From Prosapia bicincta (taxonomy: Eukaryota; Arthropoda; Insecta; Hemiptera; Cercopidae), in contig JBAIZL010000002.1 of NCBI GenBank assembly GCA_036971475.1, positions 131,360,740 to 131,424,739 on the forward strand: a stretch of 64,000 nucleotides of DNA. The letters run 5' to 3'. How positions within the stretch are numbered: the stretch's first letter is position 1; every line of letters begins with the position of its first letter. Under the pieces are notes generated by a model. It saw nothing but the letters and a program-made list of their open reading frames with translations. It had not been told where the DNA came from and searched no databases. Below are positions 14,501-27,990 of the stretch, piece after piece. Made by a program: the position numbers and the translations under genes.

Positions 14501-17500
14501 GCACTAAGAATTGAACTATAATAAGTATTATAGGAGCTTTGTCAATTTTCATATATTTGCTCTAAAAAAAATGCATGAATTATAGTTCATGGATTTTTCG
14601 ATTTCTACAAAAAATGGATTTCTCATTTAAAAAGCATAAATAACGTAGAATCGACCATAGATTCGCATTGTGCACTAAGAATTGAACTATAATACGTATT
14701 ATAGGAGCTATGGCAATTGTCATATATTTGCTCTAAAAAAAATGCTTGAATTATATTTCATGGATTTTACGATTTCTACAAAAAATGGATTTCTCATTTA
14801 AAAAGCATAAATAACGTAGAATCGACCATAGATTCGCATTGTGCACTTAGAATTGAACTATAATAAGTATTATAGGAGCTATCGCAATTGTCATATATTT
14901 GCTCTAAAAAAAATGCATGAATTATAGTTCATGGATTTTGCGATTTCTACAAAAAATGGATTTCTCATTTAAAAAGCATAAATAACGCAGAATCGACCAT
15001 AGATTCGCATTGTGCACTTAGAATTGAACTATAATAAGTATTATAAGAGCTATGGCAATTTTCATATATTTCCTCTAAAAAAAACGCATGAATTATAGTT
15101 CATGGATTTTGCGATTTCTACAAAAAATGGATTTCTCATTTAAAAAGCATAAATAACGTAGAATCGACCATAGATTCGCATTGTGCACTTAGAATTGAAC
15201 TAAAATAAGTATTATAGGAGCTATGGCAATTTTCATATATTTGCTCTAAAAAAAATGCATGAATTATAGTTCATGGATTTTGCGATTTCTACAAAAAATG
15301 GATTTCACATTTCAAAAGCATAAAAAACGTAGAATCGACCATAGATTCGCATTGTGCACATAGAATTGAACTATAATAAGTATTATAGGAGCTATCGCAA
15401 TTGTCATATATTAGCTCTAAAAAAAATGCATGAATTATAGTTCATGGATTTTGCGATTTCTACAAAAAATGGATTTCTCATTTAAAAAGCATAAATAACG
15501 TAGAATCGACCATAGATTCGCATTGTGCACTTATAATTGATCTATAATAAGTATTATAGGAGCTATCGCAATTGTCATATATTTGCTCTAAAAAAAAAGC
15601 ATGAATTATAGTTCATGGATTTTGCGATTTCTACAAAAAATGGATTTCTCATTTAAAAAGCATAAATAACGTAGAATCGACCATAGATTCGCATTGTGCA
15701 CTTAGAATTGAACTATAATAAGTATTATAGGAGCTATGGCAATTGTCATATATTTGCTCTAAAAAAAATGCTTGAATTATATTTCATGGATTTTGCGATT
15801 TCTACAAGAAATGGATTTCTCATTTAAAAAGCATAAATAACGTAGAATCGACCATAGATTCGCATTGTGCACTTAGAATTGAACTATAATAAGTATTATA
15901 GGAGCTATGGCAATTTCCATATATTTGCTCTAAAAAAAATGCATGAATTATAGTTCATGGATTTTGCGATTTCTACAAAAAATGGATTTCTCATTTAAAA
16001 AGCATAAATAACGTAGAATCGACCATAGATTCGCATTGTGCACTTAGAATTGAACTATAATAAGTATTATAGGAGCTATGGCAATTTTCATATATTTGCT
16101 CTAAAAAAAATGCATGAATTATAGTTCATGGATTTTGCGATTTCTACAAAAAATGGATTTCTCATTTCAAAAGCATAAATAACGTAGAATCGACCATAGA
16201 TTCGCATTGTGCACTTAGAATTGAACTATAATACGTATTATAGGAGCTATGGCAATTTTCATATATTTGCTCTAAAAAAAATGCATGAATTATAGTTCAT
16301 GGATTATGCGATTTCTACAAAAAATGGATTTCTCATTTAAAAAGCATAAATAACGTAGAATCGACCATAGATTCGCATTGTGCACTTAGAATTGAACTAT
16401 AATAAGTATTATAGGAGCTATGGCAATTTTCATATATTTGCTCTAAAAAAATGCATGAATTATAGTTCATAGATTTTGCGATTTCTACAAAAAATGGATT
16501 TCTCATTTCAAAAGCATAAATAACGTAGAATCGACCATAGATTCGCATTGTGCACTTAGAATTGAACTATAATAAGTATTATAGGAGTTATGGCAATTTT
16601 CATATATTTGCTCTAAAAAAAATGCATGAATTATAGTTCATGGATTTTGCGATTTCTACAAAAAATGGATTTCTCATTTAAAAAGCATAAATAACGTAGA
16701 ATCGACCATAGATTCGCATTGTGCACTTAGAATTGAACTATAATAAGTATTATAGGAGCTATGGCAATTTTCATATATTTGCTCTAAAAAAAATGCATGA
16801 ATTATAGTTCATGGATTTTGCGATTTCTACAAAAAAATGGATTTCTCATTTCAAAAGCATAAATAACGTAGAATCGACCATAGATTCGCATTGTGCACTT
16901 AGAAATGATCTATAATACGTATTATAGGAGCTATGGCAATTTTCATATATTTGCTCTAACAAAAATGCATGAATTATAGTTCATGGATTTTGCGATTTCT
17001 ACAAAAAATGGATTTCTCATTTAAAAAGCATAAATAACGTAGAATCGACCATAGATTCGCATTGTGCATTTAGAATTGAACTATAATAAGTATTATAGGA
17101 GGTATGGCAATTTTCATATATTTGCTCTAAAAAAAATGCATGAATTATAGTTCATGGATTTTACGATTTCTACAAAAAATGGATTTCTCATTTCAAAAGC
17201 ATAAATAACGTAGAATCGACCATAGATTCGCATTGTGCACTTAGAATTGAACTATAATAAGTATTATAGGAGCTATAGCAATTTTCATATATTTGCTCTA
17301 AAAAAAATGCATGAATTATAGTTCATGGATTTTGCGATTTCTACAAAAAATGGATTTCTCATTTAAAAAGCATAAATAACGTAGAATCGACCATAGATTC
17401 GCATTGTGCACTTAGAATTGATCTATAATAAGTAATATAGGAGCTATGGCAATTTTCATATATTTGCTCTAAAAAAAATGCATGAATTATAGTTCATGGA

Positions 17501-17610
17501 TTTTGCGATTTCTACAAAAAATGGATTTCTCATTTCAAAAGCATAAATAACGTAGAATCGACCATAGATTCGCATTGTGCACTTAGAATTGAACTATAAT
17601 AAGTAATATA
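8548..17610. repeat. 171-bp satellite, mixed monomer order
   Basis: Continuous 171-bp monomers without one dominant HOR. Recurring cassettes are visible: monomers with TTCCTCTAAAAAAAACGCATG (near 9599, 12333, 14388, 15070), monomers with GCTTGAATTATATTTCATGG (near 8930, 11669, 14744, 15771), and TATTAGCTC monomers (near 8569, 11480, 12846, 15409). The 9599 and 12333 copies are 16 monomers apart. The segment from 11329 onward is the counterpart of the start of the second 171-bp block at 35799. One monomer near 10820 carries a 2-nt TA insertion inside the loop of dyad 1. Confidence 0.9.
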
Positions 17611-20600
17611 GGAGCTATGGCAATTTTCATATATTTGCTCTAAAAAAAATGCATGAATTATAGTTCATGGATTTTGCGATTTCTACAAAAAATGGATTTC
17701 TCATTGAAAAAGCACAAATAACGTAGAATCGACCATAGATTCGCATTGTGCACTTAGAATTGAACTATAATAAGTATTATAGGAGCTATCGCAATTTTCA
17801 TATATTTGCTCTAAAAAAAATGCATGAATTATAGTTCATGGATTTTGCGATTTCTACAAAAAATGGATTTCTCATTTAAAAAGCATAAATAACGTAGAAT
17901 CGACCATAGATTCGCATTGTGCACTTAGAATTGATATATAATAAGTATTATAGGAGCTATCGCAATTGTCATATATTTGATCTAAAATAAATGCATGAAT
18001 TATAGTTCATGGATTTTGCGATTTCTACAAAAAATGGATTTCTCATTTAAAAAGCATAAATAACGTAGAATCAACCATAGATTCGCATTGTGCACTTAGA
18101 ATTGATCTATAATAAGTATTACAGGAGCTATCGCAATTGTCATATATGTGCTCTAAAAAAAATGCATGAATAATAGTTCATGGATTTTGCAATTTCTACA
18201 AAAAATGGATTTCTCATTTAAAAAGCATAAATAACGTAGAATCGACCATAGATTCGCATTGTGCACTTAGAATTGAACTATAATAAGTATTATAGGAGCT
18301 ATGGCAATTTTCATATATTTGCTCTAAAAAAAATGCATGAATTATAGTTCATGGATTTTGCGATTTCTACAAAAAATGGATTTCTCATTAAAAAGCATAA
18401 ATAACGTAGAATCGACCATAGATTCGCATTGTGCACTTAGAATTGAACTATAATAAGTATTATAGGAGCTATGGCAATTTTCATATATTTGCTCTAAAAA
18501 AATGCATGAATTATAGTTCATGGATTTTGCGATTTCTACAAAAAATTAATTTCTCATTTAAAAAGCATAAATAACGTAGAATCGACCATAGATTCGCATT
18601 GTGCACTTAGAATTGAACTATAATAAGTATTATAGGAGCTATGGCAATTTTCATATATTTGCTCTAAAAAAAATGCATGAATTATAGTTCATGGATTTTG
18701 CGATTTCTACAAAAAATGGATTTCTCATTTAAAAAGCATAAATAACGTAGAATCGACCATAGATTCGCATTGTGCACTTAGAATTGAACTATAATAAGTA
18801 TTATAGGAGCTATGGCAATTTTCATATATTTGCTCTAAACAAAATGCATGAATTATAGTTCATGGATTTTGCGATTTCTACAAAAAATGGATTTCGGATT
18901 TAAAAAGCATAAATAACGTAGAATCGACCATAGATTCGCATTGTGCACTTAGAATTGATCTATAATAAGTATTATAGGAGCTATCGCAATTGTCATATAT
19001 TTGCTCTAAAAAAAATGCATGAATTATAGTTCATGGATTTTGCGATTTCTACAAAAAATGGATTTCTCATTTAAAAAGCATAAATAACGTAGAATCGACC
19101 ATAGATTCGCATTGTGCACTTAGAATTGAACTATAATAAGTATTATAGGAGCTATCGCAATTTTCATATATTTGCTCTAAAAAAAATGCATGAATTATAG
19201 TTCATGGATTTTGCGATTTCTACAAAAAATGGATTTCTCATTTCAAAAGCATAAATAACGTAGAATCGACCATAGATTCGCATTGTGCACTTAGAATTGA
19301 ACTATAATAAGTATTATAGGAGTTATGGCAATTTTCATATATTTGCTCTAAAAAAAATGCATGAATTATAGTTCATGGATTTTGCGATTTCTACAAAAAA
19401 TGGATTTCTCATTTAAAAAGCATAAATAACGTAGAATCGACCATAGATTCGCATTGTGCACTTAGAATTGATCTATAATAAGTATTATAGGAGCTATCGC
19501 AATTGTCATATATTTGCTCTAAAAAAAATGCATGAATTATAGTTCATGGATTTTGCGATTTCTACAAAAAATGGATTTCTCATTTAAAAAGCATAAATAA
19601 CGTAGAATCGACCATAGATTCGCATTGTGCACTTAGAATTGAACTATAATAAATATTATAGGAGCTATCGCAATTTTTATATATTTGCTCTAAAAAAAAT
19701 GCATGAATTATAGTTCATGGATTTTGCGATTTCTACAAAAAATGGATTTCTCATTTCAAAAGCATAAATAACGTAGAATCGACCATAGATTCGCATTGTG
19801 CACTTAGAATTGAACTATACTAAGTTTTATAGGAGCTATGGCAATTTTCATATATTTGCTCTAAAAAAAATGCATGAATTATAGTTCATGGATTTTGCGA
19901 TTTCTACAAAAAATGGATTTCTCATTTAAAAAGCATAAATAACGTAGAATCGACCATAGATTCGCATTGTGCACTTAGAATTGAACTATAATAAGTATTA
20001 TAGGAGCTATGGCAATTTTCATATATTTGCTCTAAAAAAAATGCATGAATTATAGTTCATGGATTTTGCAATTTCTACAAAAAATGGATTTCTCATTTAA
20101 AAAGCATAAATAACGTAGAATCGACCATAGATTCGCATTGTGCACTTAGAATTGAACTATAATAAGTATTATAGGAGCTATGGCAATTTTCATATATTTG
20201 CTCAAAAAAAAATGCATGAATTATAGTTCATGGATTTTGCGATTTCTACAAAAAATGGATTTCTCATTTAAAAAGCATAAATAACTTAGAATCGACCATA
20301 GATTCGCATTGTGCACTTAGAATTGATCTATAATAAGTATTATAGGAGCTATGGCAATTTTCATATATTTGCTCTAAAAAAAATGCATGAATTATAGTTC
20401 ATGGATTTTGCAATTTCTACAAAAAATGGATTTCTCATTTAAAAAGCACAAATAACGTAGAATCGACCATAGATTCGCATTGTGCACTTAGAATTGAACT
20501 ATAATAAGTATTATAGGAGCTATGGCAATTTTCATATATTTGCTCTAAAAAAAATGCATGAATTATAGTTCATGGATTTTGCGATTTCTACAAAAAATGG

Positions 20601-21344
20601 ATTTCTCATTTAAAAAGCATAAATAACGTAGAATCGACCATAGATTCGCATTGTGCACTTAGAATTGATATATAATAAGTATTATAGGAGCTATCGCAAT
20701 TGTCATATATTTGATCTAAAATAAATGCATGAATTATAGTTCATGGATTTTGCGATTTCTACAAAAAATGGATTTCTCATTTAAAAAGCATAAATAACGT
20801 AGAATCAACCATAGATTCGCATTGTGCACTTAGAATTGATCTATAATAAGTATTACAGGAGCTATCGCAATTGTCATATATGTGCTCTAAAAAAAATGCA
20901 TGAATAATAGTTCATGGATTTTGCAATTTCTACAAAAAATGGATTTCTCATTTAAAAAGCATAAATAACGTAGAATCGAACATAGATTCGCATTGTGCAC
21001 TTAGAATTGAACTATAATAAGTATTATAGGAGCTATGGCAATTTTCATATATTTGCTCTAAAAAAAATGCATGAATTATAGTTCATGGATTTTGCGATTT
21101 CTACAAAAAATGGATTTCTCATTAAAAAGCATAAATAACGTAAAATCGACCATAGATTCGCATTGTGCACTTAGAATTGAACTATAATAAGTATTATAGG
21201 AGCTATGGCAATTTTCATATATTTGCTCTAAAAAAATGCATGAATTATAGTTCATGGATTTTGCGATTTCTACAAAAAATGGAATTCTCATTTAAAAAGC
21301 ATAAATAACGTAGAATCGACCATAGATTCGCATTGTGCACTTAG
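17611..21344. repeat. 16-mer higher-order repeat (2734-bp period)
   Basis: A run of distinctive monomers starting at 17611 recurs from 20345, offset 2734 bp (16 monomers less 2 bp). Shared private variants are AGCACAAATAACG at 17711 and 20445, GATATATAATAAG near 17934 and 20668, GATCTAAAATAAATG near 17980 and 20713, TATTACAGG at 18117 and 20851, GTGCTCTAA with ATGAATAATAG just after, and a one-base-short CATTAAAAAGC at 18386 and 21120. Sharing is unmistakable for about 1 kb from each start; the rest of each 16-mer is made of more ordinary monomers, so the right end of copy 2 is uncertain. The same cassette appears a third time from about 44226. Confidence 0.8.
18806..19660. repeat. Trimeric A-B-C higher-order repeat
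   Basis: Three monomer types alternate: A (TATGGCAATTTTC ... GATCTATAA), B (TATCGCAATTGTC ... GAACTATAA) and C (TATCGCAATTTTC ... GAACTATAA). Here A starts near 18806, B at 18977, C at 19148, A at 19319 (with GGAGTTATGG), B near 19490, and C starts near 19661. The trimer length is about 513 bp. Confidence 0.8.
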
Positions 21345-21710
21345 AATTGAACTATAATAAGTATTATAGGAGCTATGGCAATTTTCATATATTTGCTCTA
21401 AAAAAAATGCATGAATTATAGTTCATGGATTTTGCGATTTCTACAAAAAATGGATTTCTCATTTAAAAAGCATAAATAACGTAGAATCGACCATAGATTC
21501 GCATTGTGCACTTAGAATTGAACTATAATAAGTATTATAGGAGCTATCGCAATTTTCATATATTTGCTCTAAAAAAAATGCATGAATTATAGTTCATGGA
21601 TTTTGCGATTTCTACAAAAAATGGACTTCTCATTTCAAAAGCATAAATAACGTAGAATCGACCATAGATTCGCATTGTGCACTTAGAATTGAACTATAAT
21701 AAGTATTATA

Positions 21711-22736
21711 GGAGCTATGGCAATTTTCATATATTTGCTCTAAAAAAAATGCATGAATTATAGTTCATGGATTTTGCGATTTCTACAAAAAATGGATTTC
21801 TCATTTAAAAAGCATAAATAACGTAGAATCGACCATAGATTCGCATTGTGCACTTAGAATTGATCTATAATAAGTATTATAGGAGCTATCGCAATTGTCA
21901 TATATTTGCTCTAAAAAAAATGCATGAATTATAGTTCATGGATTTTGCGATTTCTACAAAAAATGGATTTCTCATATAAAAAGCATAAATAACGTAGAAT
22001 CGACCATAGATTCGCATTGTGCACTTAGAATTGAACTATAATAAGTATTATAGGAGCTATCGCAATTTTCATATATTTGCTCTAAAAAAAATGCATGAAT
22101 TATAGTTCATGGATTTTGCGATTTCTACAAAAAATGGATTTCTCATTTAAAAAGCATAAATAACGTAGAATCGACCATAGATTCGCATTGTGCACTTAGA
22201 ATTGAACTATAATAAGTATTATAGGAGCTATGGCAATTTTCATATATTTGCTCTAAAAAAAATGCATGAATTATAGTTCATGGATTTTGCGATTTCTACA
22301 AAAAATGGATTTCTCATTTAAAAAGCATAAATAACGTAGAATCGACCATAGATTCGCATTGTGCACTTAGAATTGATCTATAATAAGTATTATAGGAGCT
22401 ATCGCAATTGTCATATATTTGCTCTAAAAAAAATGCATGAATTATAGTTCATGGATTTTGCGATTTCTACAAAAAATGGATTTCTCATTTAAAAAGCATA
22501 AATAACGTAGAATCGACCATAGATTCGCATTGTGCACTTAGAATTGAACTATAATAAGTATTATAGGAGCTATCGCAATTTTCATATATTTGCTCTAAAA
22601 AAAATGCATGAATTATAGTTCATGGATTTTGCGATTTCTACAAAAAATAGATTTCTCATTTAAAAAGCATAAATAACGTAGAATCGACCATAGATTCGCA
22701 TTGTGCACTTAGAATTGATCTATAATAAGTATTATA
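21711..22736. repeat. Trimeric A-B-C higher-order repeat, two copies
   Basis: A-B-C trimers with starts at 21711 (A), 21882 (B), 22053 (C), 22224 (A), 22395 (B) and 22566 (C), giving a trimer period of 513 bp. The second C monomer ends in GATCTATAA rather than GAACTATAA and is followed by another B at 22737, so one exchange has occurred inside the series. Confidence 0.82.
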
Positions 22737-23932
22737 GGAGCTATCGCAATTGTCATATATTTGCTCTAAAAAAAATGCATGAATTATAGTTCATGGATTT
22801 TGCGATTTCTACAAAAAATGGATTTCTCATTTCAAAAGCATAAATAACGTAGAATCGACCATAGATTCGCATTGTGCACTTAGAATTGAACTATAATAAG
22901 TATTATAGGAGCTATGGCAATTTTCATATATTTGCTCTAAAAAAAATGCATGAATTATAGTTCATGGATTTTGCGATTTCTACAAAAAATGGATTTCTCA
23001 TTTAAAAAGCATAAATAACGTAGAATCGACCATAGATTCGCATTGTGCACTTAGAATTGAACTATAATAAGTATTATAGGAGCTATGGCAATTTTCATAT
23101 ATTTGCTCTAAAAAAAATGCATGAATTATAGTTCATGGATTTCGCAATTTCTACAAAAAATGGATTTCTCATTTAAAAAGCATAAATAACGTAGAATCGA
23201 CCATAGATTCGCATTGTGCACTAAGAATTGAACTATAATAAGTATTATAGGAGCTATGGCAATTTTCATATATTTGCTCTAAAAAAAATGCATGAATTAT
23301 AGTTCATGGATTTTGCGATTTCTACAAAAAATGGATTTCTCATTAAAAAGCATAAATAACGTAGAATCGACCATAGATGCGCATTGTGCACTTAGAATTA
23401 AACTATAATAAGTATTATAGGAGCTATGGGAATTTTAATATATTTGCTCTAAAAAAAATGCATGAATTATAGTTCATGGATTTTGCGATTTCTACAAAAA
23501 ATGGATTTCTCATTTAAAAAGCATAAATAACGTAGAATCGACCATAGATTCGCATTGTGCACTTAGAATTGTTCTATAATAAGTATTATAGGAGCTATCG
23601 CAATTGTCATATATTTGCTCTAAAAAAAATGCATGAATTATAGTTCATGGATTTTGCGATTTCTACAAAAAATGGATTTCTCATTTAAAAAGCATAAATA
23701 ACGTAGAATCGACCATAGATTCGCATTGTGCACTTAGAATTGAACTATAATGAGTATTATAGGAGCTATCGCAATTTTCATATATTTGCTCTAAAAAAAA
23801 TGCATGAATTATAGTTCATGGATTTTGCAATTTCTACAAAAAATGGACTTCTCATTTCAAAAGCATAAATAACGTAGAATCGACCATAGATTCGCATTGT
23901 GCACTTAGAATTGAACTATAATAAGTATTATA

Positions 23933-24958
23933 GGAGCTATGGCAATTTTCATATATTTGCTCTAAAAAAAATGCATGAATTATAGTTCATGGATTTTGCG
24001 ATTTCTACAAAAAATGGATTTCTCATTTAAAAAGCATAAATAACGTAGAATCGACCATAGATTCGCATTGTGCACTTAGAATTGATCTATAATAAGTATT
24101 ATAGGAGCTATCGCAATTGTCATATATTTGCTCTAAAAAAAATGCATGAATTATAGTTCATGGATTTTGCGATTTCTACAAAAAATGGATTTCTCATTTA
24201 AAAAGCATAAATAACGTAGAATCGACCATAGATTCGCATTGTGCACTTAGAATTGAACTATAATAAGTATTATAGGAGCTATCGCAATTTTCATATATTT
24301 GCTCTAAAAAAAATGCATGAATTATAGTTCATGGATTTTGCGATTTCTACAAAAAATGGACTTCTCATTTAAAAAGCATAAATAACGTAGAATCGACCAT
24401 AGATTCGCATTGTGCACTTAGAATTGAACTATAATAAGTATTATAGGAGCTATGGCAATTTTCATATATTTGCTCTAAAAAAAATGCATGAATTATAGTT
24501 CATGGATTTTGCGATTTCTACAAAAAATGGATTTCTCATTTAAAAAGCATAAATAACGTAGAATCGACCATAGATTCGCATTGTGCACTTAGAATTGATC
24601 TATAATAAGTATTATAGGAGCTATCGCAATTGTCATATATTTGCTCTAAAAAAAAAGCATGAATTATAGTTCATGGATTTTGCGATTTCTACAAAAAATG
24701 GATTTCTCATTTAAAAAGCATAAATAACGTAGAATCGACCATAGATTCGCATTGTGCACTTAGAATTGAACTATAATAAGTATTATAGGAGCTATCGCAA
24801 TTTTCATATATTTGCTCTAAAAAAAATGCATGAATTATAGTTCATGGATTTTGCGATTTCTACAAAAAATGGATTTCTCATTTCAAAAGCATAAATAACG
24901 TAGAATCGACCATAGATTCGCATTGTGCACTAAGAATTGAACTATAATAAGTAATATA
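23933..24958. repeat. Trimeric A-B-C higher-order repeat, two copies
   Basis: A-B-C trimers with starts at 23933 (A), 24104 (B), 24275 (C), 24446 (A), 24617 (B) and 24788 (C). Private variants GGACTTCTC near 24358 and AAAAAAAAAGCATGAA near 24648 mark this copy and recur in the second 171-bp block near 41818 and 42108, an offset of 17460 bp. Confidence 0.82.
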
Positions 24959-27900
24959 GGAGTTATGGCAATTTTCATATATTTGCTCTAAAAAAAATGC
25001 ATGAATTATAGTTCATGGATTTTGCGATTTCTACAAAAAATGGATTTCTCATTTAAAAAGCATAAATAACGTAGAATCGACCATAGATTCGCATTGTGCA
25101 CTTAGAATTGAACTATAATAAGTATTATAGGAGCTATGGCAATTTTCATATATTTGCTCTAAAAAAAATGCATGAATTATAGTTCATGGATTTTGCGATT
25201 TCTACAAAATATGGATTTCTCATTTAAAAAGCATAAATAACGTAGAATCGACCATAGATTCGCATTGTGCACTTAGAATTGATCTATAATAAGTATTATA
25301 GGAGCTATCGCAATTGTCATATATTTGCTCTAAAAAAAATGCATGAATTATAGTTCATGGATTTTGCGATTTCTACAAAAAATGGATTTCTCATTTCAAA
25401 AGCATAAATAACGTAGAATCGACCATAGATTCGCATTGTGCACTTAGAATTGAACTATAATAAGTATTATAGGAGCTATGGCAATTTTCATATATTTGCT
25501 CTAAAAGAAATGCATGAATTATAGTTCATGGATTTTGCGATTTCTACAAAAAATGGATTTCTCATTTCAAAAGCATAAATAACGTAGAATCGACCATAGA
25601 TTCGCATTGTGCACTTAGAATTGAACTATAATAAGTATTGTAGGAGCTATGGCAATTTTCATATATTTGCTCTAAAAAAAATGCATGAATTATAGTTCAT
25701 GGATTTTGCGATTTCTACAAAAAATGGATTTCTCATTTAAAAAGCATAAATAACGTAGAATCGACCATAGATTCGCATTGTGCACTTAGAATTGAACTAT
25801 AATAAGTATTATAGGAGCTATCCTAATTTTCATATATTTGCTCTAAAAAAAATGCATGAATTATAGTTCATGGATTTTGCGATTTCTACAAAAAATGGAT
25901 TTCTCATTTCAAAAGCATAAATAACGTAGAATCGACCATAGATTCGCATTGTGCACTTAGAATTGAACTATAATAAGTATTATAGGAGTTATGGCAATTT
26001 TCATATATTTGCTCTAAAAAAAATGCATGAATTATAGTTCATGGATTTTGCGATTTCTACAAAAAATGGATTTCTCATTTCAAAAGCATAAATAACGTAG
26101 AATCGACCATAGATTCGCATTGTGCACTTAGAATTGAACTATAATAAGTATTATAGGAGCTATGGCAATTTTCATATATTTGCTCTAAAAAAAATGCATG
26201 AATTATAGTTCATGGATTTTGCGATTTCTACAAAAAATGGATTTCTCATTTAAAAAGCATAAATAACGTAGAATCGACCATAGATTCGCACTGTGCACTT
26301 AGAATTGAACTATAATAAGTATTATAGGAGCTATGGCAATTTTCATATATTTGCTCTAAAAAAAATGCATGAATTATAGTTCATGGATTTTGCGATTTCT
26401 ACAAAAAATGGATTTCTCATTAAAAAGCATAAATAACGTAGAATCGACCATAGATTCGCATTGTGCACTTAGAATTAAACTATAATAAGTATTATAGGAG
26501 CTATGGCAATTTTCATATATTTGCTCTAAAAAAATGCATGAATTATAGTTCATGGATTTTGCGATTTCTACCAAAAATGGATTTCTCATTTAGAAAGCAT
26601 AAATAACGTAGAATCGACCATAGATTCGCATTGTGCACTTAGAATTGAACTATAATAAGTATTATAGGAGCTATGGCAATTTTCATATATTTGCTCTAAA
26701 AAAAATGCATGAATTATAGTTCATGGATTTTACGATTTCTACAAAAAATGGATTTCTCATTTAGAAAGCATAAATAACGTAGAATCGACCATAGATTCGC
26801 ATTGTGCATTTAGAATTGAACTATAATAAGTATTATAGGAGCTATGGCAATTTTCATATATTTGCTCTAAAAAAAATTCATGAATTATAGTTCATGGATT
26901 TTACGATTTCTACAAAAAATGGATTTCTCATTAAAAAAGCATAAATAACGTAGAATCGACCATAGATTCGCATTGTGCACTTAGAATTGAACTATAATAA
27001 GTATTATAGGAGCTATAGCAATTTTCATATATTTGCTCTAAAAAAAATGCATGAATTATAGTTCATGGATTTTGCGATTTCTACAAAAAATGGATTTCTC
27101 ATTTAAAAAGCATAAATAACTTAGAATCGACCATAGATTCGCATTGTGCACTTAGAATTGATCTATAATAAGTATTATAGGAGCTATGGCAATTTTCATA
27201 TATTTGCTCTAAAAAAAATGCATGAATTATAGTTCATGGATTTTGCGATTTCTACAAAAAATGGATTTCTCATTTAAAAAGCATAAATAACGTAGAATCG
27301 ACCATAGATTCGCATTGTGCATTTAGAATTGAACTATAATAAGTATTATAGGAGCTATGGCAATTTTCATATATTTGCTCTAAAAAAAATGCATGAATTA
27401 TAGTTCATGGATTTTGCGATTTCTACAAAAAATGGATTTCTCATTTAAAAAGCATAAATAACGTAGAATCGACCATAGATTCGCATTGTGCACTTAGAAT
27501 TGAACTATAATAAGTATTATAGGAGCTATGGCAATTTTCATATATTTGCTCTAAAAAAAATCCATGAATTATAGTTCATGGATTTTACGATTTCTACAAA
27601 AAATGGATTTCTCATTTAAAAAGCATAAATAACGTATAATCGACCATAGATTCGCATTGTGCATTTAGAATTGAATTATAATAAGTATTATAGGAGCTAT
27701 GGCAATTTTCATATATTTGCTCTAAAAAAAATGCATGAATTATAGTTCATGGATTTTACGATTTCTACAAAAAATGGATTTCTCATTAAAAAAGCATAAA
27801 TAACGTAGAATCGACCATAGATTCGCATTGTGCACTTAGAATTGAACTATAATAAGTATTATAGGAGCTATGGCAATTTTCATATATTTGCTCTAAAAAA

Positions 27901-27979
27901 AATGCATGAATTATAGTTCATGGATTTTACGATTTCTACAAAAAATGGATTTCTCATTAAAAAAGCATAAATAACGTAG
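24959..27979. repeat. 171-bp satellite, right flank of block A
   Basis: Seventeen to eighteen ordinary monomers leading to the junction with the 1.97-kb repeat. The last ones share GGATTTTACG, CATTAAAAAAGC and GTGCATTTAG variants that are rare elsewhere in the block. The same combination precedes the second junction at 51413, with an offset of 23434 bp (for example TAACTTAGAATCG at 27117 and 50551). Confidence 0.9.
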
Positions 27980-27990
27980 TTTTCTATAAC
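27970..27990. other. Junction: 171-bp array to 1.97-kb array (first)
   Basis: The array runs to monomer position about 116 (AACGTAG) and then continues as TTTTCTATAACTAT, the phase at which I number the 1.97-kb unit. The G at 27979 could belong to either side. Eleven bases before the break, the satellite reads AAAAAAGCAT, which is also present just before the same point of the 1.97-kb unit (near 29926), so limited homology may have guided the join. Confidence 0.9.

Larger units (their letters stand above)
1..27979. repeat. 171-bp satellite array, block A (about 164 monomers)
   Basis: Head-to-tail tandem array that begins off the left edge. Taking GGAGCTATGG as monomer start, copies begin at 1, 172, 343, 514, 684, 855, 1026, 1197 and so on, a period of 171 bp with occasional 169-172 bp variants. 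Most length changes come from the A-run at monomer positions 32-39 (usually 8 A, sometimes 7) and the A-run near 97-101. Monomers differ from each other by only a few substitutions, and recurrent variants (TATCGCAATTGTC versus TATGGCAATTTTC; GAACTATAA versus GATCTATAA; CATTTCAAAAG versus CATTTAAAAAG) define higher-order repeats. G+C of one consensus monomer is 48/171. No gene, transposon or other insertion interrupts this block. The array structure is seen directly; a heterochromatic or centromeric role is inference. Confidence 0.98.

Noticed and set aside
1..27979. Direct repeats as a CRISPR array
   Set aside because: The repeat is a contiguous 171-bp monomer with no unique spacers, no leader and no cas genes, and the context is eukaryotic.
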